64,000 nt of DNA from Lucifuga dentata. Lineage: Eukaryota; Chordata; Actinopteri; Ophidiiformes; Bythitidae. Made by a program: the position numbers and the translations under genes. Positions 11,048 through 23,616 of the stretch are shown one piece after another; position 1 is the stretch's first letter; every line of letters begins with the position of its first letter. The DNA is taken from contig VXCM01000911.1 of assembly GCA_014773175.1 (NCBI GenBank), positions 1 to 64,000 on the forward strand. The letters are read 5' to 3'. The notes beneath the pieces are model-generated. The model did not search any database and was not told the origin of the DNA. It was given only the letters and a program-made list of their open reading frames with translations.

Positions 11048-14000
11048 TCAGAGCATCCTGTTACGTTTATGAGTGGGTGAGTCTGTAATGACATCACTAC
11101 AGGGGGTGGGGCCTCGTTTTCGATTAGCTGTAGAATCCAAATGAAGTGCCATCTCCTCAGCGATAAAAGTGTTGAGGTCGACATCGTGAAGACCATTTCT
11201 ACGACGACTGAGGGATTGGGCAGGATGGGTTGGAGAACCAGGAGGACCAGAGCGCACAGAAATGCTTGCCATAGCACCACTAAGACCTGTAAAGTTTTAA
11301 AAAAAAAAAAAAAATTATGTGAACACTCTTCACATTGGACTGAACTGATGATCAAACCTTGGTTTAGGCTGAAAAGAACCATAGGAAAAAAAAAAAAAAA
11401 ATTAGATGCATTTCATCGCCTCCCTACTAGGACTGGTGTGATTATGGCATTTTGACCCACCGTGCAGTGCTATGGCCTCTCTGAAGGGCTGCAAATCTGT
11501 CTCCACAGAGCTGCTGGTCTCTGGTGGTGATGGTCGACTTGCAGAAACCATGGCGACTCTGGGTGGTGCGCGTGCCGTCCGTGGGGGCGGGACTTTGCCA
11601 CATAGGAAGCTGATAAGGTCCTCTCGCCTAATAGTTCTTCTGCGTTTCTTCACCCATGCAATCACCTCCTTATTCCTGCGTTGGTACCCAATTTGGATAC
11701 CCAGGTCATAACTCCGCTGACGGGCCTCTACACTCTCTAGTGGCACAGAACAGGTAATTTAGTAAATCAGCACACCTGAATTAAAGTTCATCTACATCTG
11801 TATTATAACAGACACTAACTTGCTGGGTTGTTGTACATTCAAACTACCATATATACTCGAGTATAAGCCGATCTTGTGTATAAGCCGACTCCCTGATTTT
11901 GACCAGCAAATTTAGATTTTTAAAGAAACCCTTATATAAGCCAACCCCCTGATATTGTTCCATCAATTTATTTGTTTAGCAAATTACCAGTTTTTCTGGG
12001 TAATGTCATAGTATTCCTGTGATTTTCTGAAAAATAATTCACACATCTGCGCTGACAACAGTGCTTACTGGCTGCCACAAATGGTTGCTGCAAAATAGTA
12101 TGCTAGATAAGATGTTTTGTCAGGAAATATCTCATTCTAAGGTATGATTTAAACTATTTTCCATGGGTAGTGGTAATGGGTAGTACTGTATTTCCACTCC
12201 TTGAAATTTCGTTCTCTGGGATCAAATTTGAATTTCTTGTGTATAAGCCGACCCCCCNCTCCTTGAAATTTCGTTCTCTGGGATCAAATTTGAATTTCTT
12301 GTGTATAAGCCGACCCCCCAATTTGCTTTGTGAAATCTGGTAATAAAAACTCGGCTTATACTCCAGTATACACGGTGCTCACAGATCACATTGCAGTGTT
12401 TGGTATAACAATCCGGCAACACACCATTTCTGGCATCAGTTACTATAAAACTCAGTGTCGAAATGGGCAAAAGGAGTGACCTTCAAGAATACAAACATGA
12501 AGGTGGCGTTATATTTGGTGCTAGCTGTGCTGTTTGGTGTCAGCCATCCTGCTTGATCTTAATAAACCTGGTAAGCATGATGGTGTGAGGATTGTTGAAC
12601 TGGCAGACATCTCAACACTGTTGCTAGTCACGTTTGTCCCTTAATAGCTACAGTTGTTCAACAATTGGATTGACACAGAGCATGACAGTGCATGATACAT
12701 GGCATGTAGAATCACTAGTTGTTTCCAGGAATGAGACAGTGACTTTCAGTTGCTTCGATGGCCTGCATTTTTGGAATGAAGCGGAAAGGACTGGTCAGAG
12801 CAAGATTATCCAATCTGCAGCAACTGTAAAAGGCAATTATTTACACATTTGCACTATATTCCTGCATAATGCATCCAACGTCTTTTACAATGAATGCTCA
12901 GATCATGGACCGTAGATCTTAATGATACCTAATAAACTGGCAAATTGGTGACTTCATGGAAATCATAAAAACATCACACACAAACCACAGTGAACCAAAT
13001 GTTAGGGAGTTATCAAAGTTGACACTTGCCTTTATACAGGTTGGTGACAGCTGTGGCTGCATTCTGGAAAGGCACCCAGAGAGAGAGGCCTTGTTGCTGA
13101 CATACTCTATCTGTAAATAAAATTCAAAACATTATTTGGCTTGTGGTGGCAATGATAAAATATTTAGCAAATCCCGATCTCCATCTCATCATGCTCATGG
13201 AAATCTGGTGAAATTCAAGCTTAACAGTAGATATACAGTGGGCTGTTGTTCAAACCCAATACAATCATGATACAGAGAACTACTTTATATTAAAATAGAA
13301 AACTAACCAGAACTTTAGTAAAATGATAACAACAGCATAAAGTGACTAATTCTGAATATGGAAAAATTCCAGTATAAAGTGAAAAGTGCACATGGTGTTA
13401 ATTACCCAATCACCAACAGGTTAAAGATGTGGTGTTTGTACCATTCAAGCTTTTGACATATCTGTCAAGCTTGGGTTTCAATACAATGGTATTTTTTGCA
13501 TATTAGCTACCCCAGTTGATGCTCAAAGTTGCAGCTTTTCCCCTTCCATGGGATTTGTCAGTAACTAGGGATGCTCTTTATTCCTTGTACAAACTCACAA
13601 CTATTAAATGGCTGCCTAAAGATTTTCTTCACATTCAAAACTGTATATCCATTTTCCTGATCTTGACAAGGCTATGTGAGATTATGTATCATCTAAGAGA
13701 AACATGCAAACATGCCTTACTTGTATATCTGGCTATGGTTTCATAACTGTCAGAACATATCAATTACAAAAGTTCAGAACCTGTGCAGTAATTACAACCC
13801 ATCATCCTCTATCAGGTCTTAATTTAAGTGCAAGTCCTTTCATCTAATATGTAATCTGATGTGGGTTCCATTAGAGTGACTGGGAGTCTGTGAAGTAGAG
13901 GTACCTTATCAAAAGCCATGTCTAATCCAAGTGTACCAAGTATGACTGTACTTGACAAATATTTGCAGAAAAAATGTCAACTCTGTCATGTGAGGTATCT

Positions 14001-15209
14001 TAGCCTAACAGTTAACTCAAACATTGTCCTTGTTAACCTAACCTAATAGTTGGTTAACAAGTTAAACATTTTACGATTTCTACGAATTTGAGTCTTACTG
14101 GGCAAATCGACCACTATAGACAAACTCTTTGAAACACAAACCTATTAAACAGTTAATTTTCTTTTTTCACTATATTCTAATAACAATGGCTGACAGCAAC
14201 ATATTTCCATAATGACCTACACAGTCAGGCTCTCAAATCGGATGTGACTTTAACAAGCAAACATTTGAATTAATCCTTTCGCCATTTTGTTCTGGGTCAT
14301 ATCAACAAATGCAGTTATTAGCAAAACTCCGACGAATTAATTGTTGGTTGAAAGTGGTCTAGTTAATATACGCCACCCTACCCTACCCCTTTGACAATTA
14401 TTAGTGTGTTTGACCGTCAACAAACCAGTTATTTTCACTCGACAAAACTCCTCCCTATGTATCGCCATTTTGACGATCAGTTAACGGGTGGACAAAAAAA
14501 TGTTTAATGTGAGCCATATTGAATCTAAGTAGAAAAAATAATGGACTAGCCACAGTGTGAACACACAAAAACTGGTCGGTGTCGTGGGATCCTCTTAACT
14601 AGGCTGCCTATCGATCCGTTTGGCTCAGGTAGTCCAGTGACAGTTCAGGCCACCGAGCTAGTTTCAGCCCTGCTATTCTACTCTCTGACACAGGAACTGG
14701 CTGTTTGCGGCAGCTAGCATTAGCCTCGGGTTAGCTACCACGGTCAGCACGGGACAGGTCACAATAACCAGCAGATTACCATAGAATCGTTGATTACATC
14801 ATTATGAATATAGACAGTCTTACTACCCTTTCAAACGACACTGGAAATAAAAATTATTACTGTTTATGATGTACTGAAGCAAATACAGATGGCTAGCTTT
14901 AGATGCCCTTTGTGTCTCTCCGCCCAGCAACATCGTTAGCTAACAGGATTAGCTTTCTTTGGCGTTACCCTGACAGCTAGCTTAACTTTAACTTGGCTAG
15001 CTTTGGTGCAGACCTTTGTAGAGTTGTGCAACCGCAGTGGCTGAATTCTGAAAGAGGTGCCATGGTTTCTGTTGGCTTTGCTCAGTCTCTTCTTCGTTTG
15101 GCTCGTCCTGTTCGGCCTCGGCTAAGCATTGTCGTTCCCACTTGGAGAACCAATGTTCGGGGCCGTGCTCTTGGATCTCCGCTTCCCCCTCCTCCTTCCT
15201 CTCTTCCAT
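11048..15209 (-). CDS. hapstr1: HAPSTR1 (C16orf72/TAPR1) stress-response regulator
   Basis: Four coding exons on the minus strand: 15209-15014, 13110-13030, 11736-11461 and 11286-11048. They sum to 792 nt (263 aa plus stop); human is about 275 aa. The match is strong along its length: an acidic start MEERKEEGEAEIQEHGPEHW, then WHLFQNSATAVAQLYK, a second similar block WVPFQNAATAVTNLYK, IGYQRRNK, the basic run WVKKRRRTIRREDLISF, SSSVETDLQPFREAIALHG, and the C-terminus ITDSPTHKRNRML. The two FQN(A/S)ATAV blocks look like an internal helical repeat. Known role of the family: a nuclear protein that oligomerises, is bound by the ubiquitin ligase HUWE1 and tunes stress and p53-type signalling. Splice phases are 1, 1 and 1. 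Intron 2 has a GC donor (AAAG|GCAAGT) instead of GT. The start ATG lies in a GCTA-rich promoter region. Identification is confident; function is from the family. Confidence 0.93.
11846..12376. mobile_element. MITE-like element with terminal inverted repeats
   Basis: The left end ACCATATATACTCGAGTATA and the reverse complement of the right end (ACCGTGTATACTGGAGTATA) match over about 26 bases with three differences. Internal copies of GTATAAGCCGAC occur at least three times. It has no coding capacity and lies in hapstr1 intron 2. Part is artificially duplicated across the N at 12258 (12197-12257 equals 12259-12319). The superfamily is not identified. Confidence 0.7.
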
Positions 15210-15260
15210 AGCTAACGATAGCTAGCCGTTAGCTAGTAGCTACAACGCTAACCTTCTTGT
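14580..15260 (-). promoter_or_regulatory. hapstr1 promoter / first-exon region, GCTA-rich
   Basis: The region around the hapstr1 start codon is more GC-rich than its surroundings and carries fourteen GCTA words on the plus strand between 14640 and 15260, many as GCTAGC or GCTAAC. The same word crowds the arpc1a 5' region. No TATA box is obvious at the expected place, which fits a housekeeping-type promoter. The extent is an estimate. Confidence 0.4.
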
Positions 15261-16043
15261 GAAATATCGATTATTTTGTTTCGCTGAGCTTTTCACTTTT
15301 CCTTTGTGCTACAAGAGAAGTACGTTACACGTTCCTAACAATCCGTTTTTAAAACACTTGCCGTTAGAGCCGCATTATGTACATTTACATCCCGCCTGCT
15401 TACTCGGTGTTAAATACTCTAAACTAAGGAATGCGATGGCAACACCTTAGAATTTCTTCGAATCACGTCAGCGTACATGTGTCAGGCCCCGCCTACATTC
15501 GGTATAAGAAGAAGAACTATTGGCAAAAACAATTTAGGGGCGGTGCTCTATGTAGGTCACGAAGCCCTATTGGACAGCGGTGAAAAGAAGAGGTCAGAGA
15601 AAAACAACGTTTGTCCCGCCCACCAAAGATTCACTGCATGTAGAATATACATACAACATTGTGGACGCCAGGGGGCAGCCTGACCACACAAACTCAGCAC
15701 AGAATGAATGAATGAACGAATGAACGAATTAATTAATGTGAAGATAAATAAATACGGATGCACATTACCTTAACAGCAGTATTCTGAAAACACCATCAAT
15801 TGTTAATTGCTGCTACTTCTTGTTGCTACTCCTTTGTTACTTTGTAGCATGCAACGATTCTTGGATGCTGTTACTACACCAGCTGCAATGTGGAGTTTGA
15901 AAGTTCAATGTCGCACTATCTTGCTGAGAACAGTTACAATCTCATTCTATAGAGTAAGCAAGTCCAAAGGTCAGATGAGTTTATAACACAAACTCATTGA
16001 TTACATCTGTTCTGTCCATCTTTCTCTCTGTCTTTTTCTGACA
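15260..16043. other. Intergenic region between hapstr1 and abcg2
   Basis: A divergent intergenic stretch: hapstr1 reads left, abcg2 reads right. It should hold the abcg2 promoter and a non-coding first exon, because the first coding exon begins behind a splice acceptor. GGTATAAGAAG at 15500-15510 is TATA-like but unproven. GAATGAATGAACGAATGAAC-type short tandem repeats lie at 15703-15737. Confidence 0.4.
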
Positions 16044-16110
16044 GACTGCGCCTTTGTGTCAGACTGTTCTTGTCTCTCTGAACTCATTCTTCCGTAAGCT
16101 GTATTTAAAA

Positions 16111-19100
16111 ATGTCTAAGAGGGAACAAAGTGACATTGAGAACTATATCCAGGAACAAGGGCCAACAGTTACATTCAGCAATTTGCACTACTGTATTAGA
16201 GAGAGAATGATTTGTTGCAAGAGAGGTCCTGAGAAACACATTCTCAAAGATGTAAGGTAGGATATGATACCTGCAATACCTCTGTTACAGTGAGTGGGTG
16301 AGACAGTTGTGTGTGAGTATGTGTGCATATGTGTGTAAGCAGCTTGTACAATCTATTTATCTATAATGTTTATCTTACAATAATTATAATAATGATAATA
16401 ATAATATTATAATGTTTATGTTGTTGTGGTCATTATGCTGTATATAGGACAGAGCTAAGATCAGACACTAGATACTTTCATGCTGTTTTCCTATTTTTTT
16501 TTTTTTTTTTTTTTNTTTTTTTTTTTTTTTTTTTGAGAATTTGTAGTATGATTCTTATTTTACAGTAAGCAGTTATGAAATGAAATTGTTCAGTTGACTC
16601 ATTTCATCAACACACATTTCACTTTATAAATTTAAAGAAGCATGGTCAAGTCCATTCATTTATGTTTTGTTTTAGTGAGAGTTTATCTGGTTAAAAAAAA
16701 AAACAGAAACCAGGAGACAGAGATGCTCTGGCAGGGATGAGATTGTAAGTTGTGTTGATGCATACATTTACATTATCCCTAGCTTTTTCCCATATTGCTG
16801 TCATCATAGGTTGGGGCTGCAGCCATTCAAGTAACATAGAGTCGTGTAAAATGTGTTTCACTGTATAAGACAGACTTAATCAAGCATGAGTGAGCTTCAA
16901 AAAATATTCACCAAATTTAACTTTAAAGATCAGTTGCTCTGCTACTGTACTTCTTGACGTTAGTTTTTATTCAGTTGATTATCTGGATATTCACCATCGG
17001 TAGTTATTATTTTGAGCAGTTATTGTGAGAATAAAACAATATTTCTGAAAATTCCATCGACATCACTTCAAAAGTCTTGATTTTTAGAGAGAGAGACCTG
17101 AGTGAATTTCAAAGTGTAACACTGATAAGTGTTTTATTATACCTCACAGGAAATGCAATTAAACATCAGGAAATCAATGCAAATAATTATCAAATGTAAG
17201 CTATGGTTTGTGAATACATTGTAAATCTTTAAATCATATTACAAATAAATAATTTATGTCACATCAAAACAAAATAAGGAAATGATGCTCATGCTCATGA
17301 TGCTCATACAGTTAGAGACTGATGTTGTAAACATCAATCTCTAACTGTATTTTTGTAGTTTTAAAATGTGTTCTAACTGTCTGATTGGGGTTACAGTGGC
17401 ATTATGAGACCTGGAATGAACGCCATCATGGGCCCAACAGGAAGCGGTAAAACATCGTAAGAAACATTTATGCACACAAGTGCACAGACACCAACACAGA
17501 CATGATCACATGTAAACCATCTCTAACGCTATAAATAAATAAATAAATTTCTCTGTCATTGTCAGGCTTCTGGATGTAATTGCAGGCAGAAAGGACCCTG
17601 CTGGACTACAGGAAGGAAAAGTCTTGGTGGATGGTAACACTGTCACTTCTAACCTCAGACTCAGCTCTGCCTATGTGGTTCAGGTACACACACACATTCA
17701 CACACAAAAAAAATGTTCTGACCATATAAATCAGATTTGTTATATAATATATAAAATATATAATATATAATATAATCATATATATATATGATATAATATA
17801 TAATATAACCAGATTTTTTATATAACTGAAGAGTTTGTATTATAGTTTAATTTGTGTATCTCAGCTAATTCTAATTCAAAAGATGGGTATTTTTCAAATA
17901 TTTTTTTGTTTTACAAATGTTAAAGATGTAAAAAAAAAAAAAACCATTAAACAATAATAACTTAGATGTAGTCCCTATATTAAAGGACACGTAATTTAAT
18001 TAGAAAGTGATGGCAAGTTAAAATGTTTGTACTTTGTTTACATTTGGATTTAAAGGCACAGATTGTGCCTTTGAATTAATTTTAAACACTTGGGATTCTT
18101 TTGCTTGTTTTGTGTCTTCACCACATTTGCGTTTTAAGGATGACATCCTTATGGGCACTTTGACTGTGAGAGAGAACCTTTTGTTCAGCGCCAACCTCCG
18201 TCTCAACCCTCAGCATTACTCCTCCTCAGACAAGCAAAGCAGAGTGGATGCAATCATCCAAGACCTCAGCCTAACAGGCTGTGCAGACACTAAGGTACAC
18301 AGAACATGCACAATTATTATTATTATTATTATATTTTTTTTATTTTTTATTTTTTATTTTTTTGCACGTCATCTCCTCTACAGTAGTGGTGGAAATTGTA
18401 ATGCAACACCAGGCTAATAAATCTGTGTTAGTTTACTGATATGATTCACTGAAATAGAAGTGAAAGCACTTGTTTCAAAAATCTAATGTGGAGCAAAGAT
18501 AAAAAATACTTCAATAAAAGTTAAAATTTAATATTCTTTATTGGCAATATTATAATACAACCTCTACCTCTCCTAAGATAAATAGAGAGATGTTACATAT
18601 GGAAACTAAGAAATATAATAAGAAACCACAGAAAAACCTGATCTTGAAAAACAAACAGTAATGTTGTCAAAGATTAGTAAGACAAAAAGTACAGTATGTA
18701 TAAAGAAGAAAACACATAAAAACATGTCTTAAAATACAGTTGTTACTTCACTTTGTTTCTCTATACAAAGCCGAGTTCTTTTTGTGAGGACAAATTGTTG
18801 AATGTTGTCTTTGTTAATTTTAAAAGGCTGATAGACGTGATGAAATGACAAGATGAAACATCATAAAATTCACAAAGTAAAGAGAAATTCTTCTCTTGTC
18901 AGTGTCTCCATGGTTGTCTGACACACAAAAAAACCTACACAACCTACACAGTTACAGTAACAGGAATAAATAAATAGAATTAGTGACTTACCTTTGCCAT
19001 TTAGCTTTGCAGTGTTTTGTGTGATTATGTGTGCATGTGCAGATAGGGACAGAGTTTCTGCGTGGTGTATCTGGAGGAGAGAGGAAGAGGTGCAGCATTG

Positions 19101-20911
19101 GGATGGAACTCATCACTTTTCCCTCTCTGCTGTTTCTGGATGAACCAACCACCGGACTGGATTCTAACACTGCCAACTGTATCATCAGTCTACTGTACAA
19201 GTACAACAAAACAACTCACACCTTTGCCAATACATAACTCACAAACAGGATGCACACAACAGAAGTGAGTTACAAAAGTTACTGCTGAAGAAGGGGGAAG
19301 TCACACATCTCAACATATGCTCTACACTGTCAGCTTTAAAGGACCGTACTGGTGATTTTGTTTAAGCCCAATAAATACTACACATTACTGCCAACCATTT
19401 TTCCAAACTGTATTTTAGTTTTTGTATTATTTTGCCAAATCCCCCAGTCTTTCAAAAATCAATTGTTCAGGTGATACACCCACCTTAATATTCAATGTTT
19501 CTCCTGTTAGCACTTATGCACAATTGTAGAAGGCATGATTGTCTTAATTTCTTGGTAAAAGCAGTCTTCTCCTGGGACTATATTCCCCGGCGAAGACATA
19601 CATTTTCTTCCATGTAGCTCCAATTGGATCGATTAAATTAAGTAACTTTGACAAATAAAAATTAAAAAACAGTATGTTGTTTGCTGTATTGGATTACCTA
19701 TCTCAAACATGTTCCAAATCTCTGTAAGTTTATTTTTTATAGTGTACTGGAATGAACTGGAACCAGCAGCAGTCAGGAAGGTGGGAAAAACAATTCTTAT
19801 ATATTGGGCTCAAACATGCAAAGTATAGTCCTTTAAATAACCATTACTCATGTCAGGGCAGCCTGGCAGCATCTTCAGCAGCATAAGTTTATGAATGTGT
19901 GAAGTTGTTCTAATGTGTATCCAGGCTGTCCAGGAGAGGTAAGACGGTGATCTTCTCCATCCACCAGCCACGGTACTCCATCTTCAAACAATTTGACCAC
20001 CTGACTCTGATGCATAAAGGGGAGGTGGTGTTCACAGGAGCAGCTGACAAGGCCTTGGAATACTTCACAGACCTGGGTATGTGTGTCTGTATGTTTACTA
20101 GTAAGGCCTTGTTTTGGGATATGCTATTCTATCAAAAGATCCTTACCTACAGAAAGATGACATACTCTCCATATGAAGTGCTGATGCTTAATCTTATATG
20201 GTAGCTGACAGACTGGTGTGTGTATGTGTCTGGGTTTGTGTTTTACAGGGTACCAGATCGACTCCTTTAACAACCCTGCTGATTTCCTGATGGATATCAC
20301 AAATGGAGAGGCTACATCAACACTCGAAACACTCACTGCAGGTATACCAACACAAAACACACACACTAATCAAGTATACAGTGTGATGCTAACAGTGACT
20401 CTAAGAGTTAATGAGTCTTATAAATAAAAAATCCTAATATAGTACAGAGACTGTCCTTGTGTAGAACATGGCCATGTGTTAAGGCCTTTGTTATTTTCAT
20501 ACAGAGGAGGGTAAAAACCCATTGGCACTGAAGTATCGCCAGTCCCAGCTGTGCCAGAATGTGCTTGAGGAGCTAGACCGTGTGAACCAGGTCATTGGTA
20601 AAGAGGTCAGAGGTCAAGAAGAGGTGGCTGATTATGCTACATCGTTCCTCTATCAGGTCAGTCAGGTCTGCATCTCAGACAGGAAAACCTTACACAAACG
20701 TGTTTGACGATACAAAATATCTCAGCCAGCTAAATGAAAATGTCAGCTTATCTTAACTTTGTTGTTGATTAACAAAATTGGATTTAAGCCTTTGATATTG
20801 CAACATTTAATGATCGTGACAGCCAGTTGACACGGGAGTATTTGGCTGACTGCTGAATGAACCCTGTTTGTGTCTCTCATCACCATAAAATTTTTTTTCC
20901 TATACTCTATG

Positions 20912-20957
<46 letters not shown>

Positions 20958-22036
20958 ATGCATGTGTGTGTGTGTGTGTGTCTGTGCGTGCAATGAGAAA
21001 CAGATGTGTGTGGTGTGTGGCAGGACAGTGCTGAACCTTCTAAGGAACCCTCAGACCTCTTATGCCCAGTTGGCTCTCAACATCTTTTTTGCTATTCTGG
21101 TGGGACTCATTTATTACCAAATGCCCCTTACCCTGCCCGAGGCTTTACAGAACAGGTACCGCAATCCTGCCCTGCAGCACACTAACCAACCTAATTTTAA
21201 ATAAGATTATGGGCTCCATTTTTTTAGAATAGAATAGAATCTTTATTGTCATTGTAAACGTACAACGAAATTGGATGCAATTCTCTTTGTGCAAACATAC
21301 AGTAAAGTGCAACCAGTATAAATATAAAAGAGCAACTAAAAGTAACTATAAAAAANTGCAAACATACAGTAAAGTGCAACCAGTATAAATATAAAAGAGC
21401 AACTAAAAGTAACTATAAAAAAACAAAAAAAAGTAAAACATCATACCACGCATACAAGACACTCACTGCACGATTCATCTCCTTAATACTGCACATTCCA
21501 AGAAGTATTTAGTGCATTTATGGCTTTTGGATAAAAACTGTTTTTTAATCACAAAGCACCAAAAAGGAGAGCACTGAACCGCTGCGTCTATGCGCACCGC
21601 CATCTTTTCACCTCTGTACACCCTTTCTGTAATAACTTTATCATCTGACTGATCATATGACACACTAGCTGAAATAAGGCTTTCCTATGTTTTGCCTTGA
21701 CCATGTCTCTGATCAGTCAGGCAGGAGTCAGCCTGGCCTTCCTCATTTCGGCTAGCGTGTCATATGATGTGTAATATTCCTTAGCCCCTCTGATGCTAAA
21801 TGGCTATATGGAAATCCAAGATAATATCATACAAGAAGACTAGTGGCTTGAGGTTATGCAAGAATGACAAAAATGTCAAAGATAGTTATTAACACAAAGG
21901 CACTCAGGCAAAATATGCAAAGGAGTATGGTGACGAAATTCAATTGAAAGTAGTGTGATATGTAAATTCATGATGATTTTTTTTTATTTTCATGGTGAAA
22001 CAACACAAGTCAAGGTGTCTAGTCTGCGCTGCCCAA

Positions 22037-22099
<63 letters not shown>

Positions 22100-23584
22100 C
22101 CAGGAGTGGAGCATTTTTTTTCCTTATCATCAACATGGTGTTTGGGAATCTCTCTGCTATTGAACTCTTTATCAATGAGAGAGCCATCTTCGTGTGAGTA
22201 CAAGATAAGACCTGTATGAGTCACGTTGTTTGAATGTGTATGTGTGCTTTGAGAGTCTGTTTTTTATGCTTTTTGCAGCCATGAGAACTCCAGTGGCTAT
22301 TATCGTACTTCTGTCTTCTTCCTATCCAAGATCTTTGCTGATCTTGTCCCTAACCGCATCATCCCCATTTTTGTGTTTTCGGCCATCGCCTACTATATGA
22401 TGGGTAATTCACATGCATGCAAGCACATATGCACCAAGAATACACAGTGTGTAGAATCATGCAGATGAAGAGACTGACGTGATGACTGCAGCTACTTACC
22501 AATTGTAGAGAGGAACAGGTGCTGTTTGTTTTACCGCTAACCTAGATGCATGAAGACTAAAGTGTGAGAACCTTAAAAGAGTGACTAATTCCTGCAGAAA
22601 CAACTGTTTGTGATGTCCATGAAATGACAAACGTACCCAATCTGCTGCTACATTTACGACTCTTTGAAAGAGCACCAGTCCAATGAATGCCTCTGTCATT
22701 TTATCCAGTAGACTTAGAGGGTGAAATCAACAAATTATGTAATGAAAGATAGATGACGAGTTTCATAAATGCCCTCCTGCGCATGCACAGTTGATTTCAT
22801 TCCGAGGGGTTCCAGTTTTGACAAATTAAATCATATGCTGACTGATACCAAGTTGATCCATCTGAAAGTGCTTGGTCTGGAACTTTATTTTTGACAGGAG
22901 CAACACTCTGGAGTTTATTTTAATAACCATTCTTATTTCATCGAGCATTTCTATTTTTATATCCACTACTGCTTCAGGTCTGAAACCTGCCTTTGAGGCT
23001 TTCCTATGTTTTGCCCTGACCATGTCTCTGGTCAGTCTGGCAGGAGTCAGCCTGGCCTTCCTCATTTCAGCTAGTGTGTCTTCATTCGCCATGGCCAACA
23101 TTCTTATTGCTCTACCCTTTGTCTTTATGATGGTAAGGCTCATATCATATAAATGATTATAATCATGACATTATGTAATCTTAAATATATGGTATTATTT
23201 TTCACAAAAGCATCATCGTGTCCCTCCTTCTGTTCTAGGTCTTTGGAGGTTATCTGGTTAATCTCAATGCTATGCTGAGCTGGCTGTCATGGCTGAAATG
23301 GATCAGTATCTTCAGATATGGACTGAATGTAAGAAATGGAAAATAATAGCTCTATTAGGAGGAGGGTAGGAGTGTGTGCTTACAGAAATGAGATAGATGG
23401 TGGGGTTGAATTTAAACTATCTTTTTCTGACATTAGAAGTTGTTCAGCTCAATCTTTCTGTTTCACTCAGGCTGTGTTCATCACAGAGATGACAGGACAG
23501 CTGTTCTACAGCAACACCACCATGTGAGTGATAAGATGTCCACTCCCTAAAACTCAATTACTCACACAAAGCCACACACAAAGC

Positions 23585-23616
<32 letters not shown>

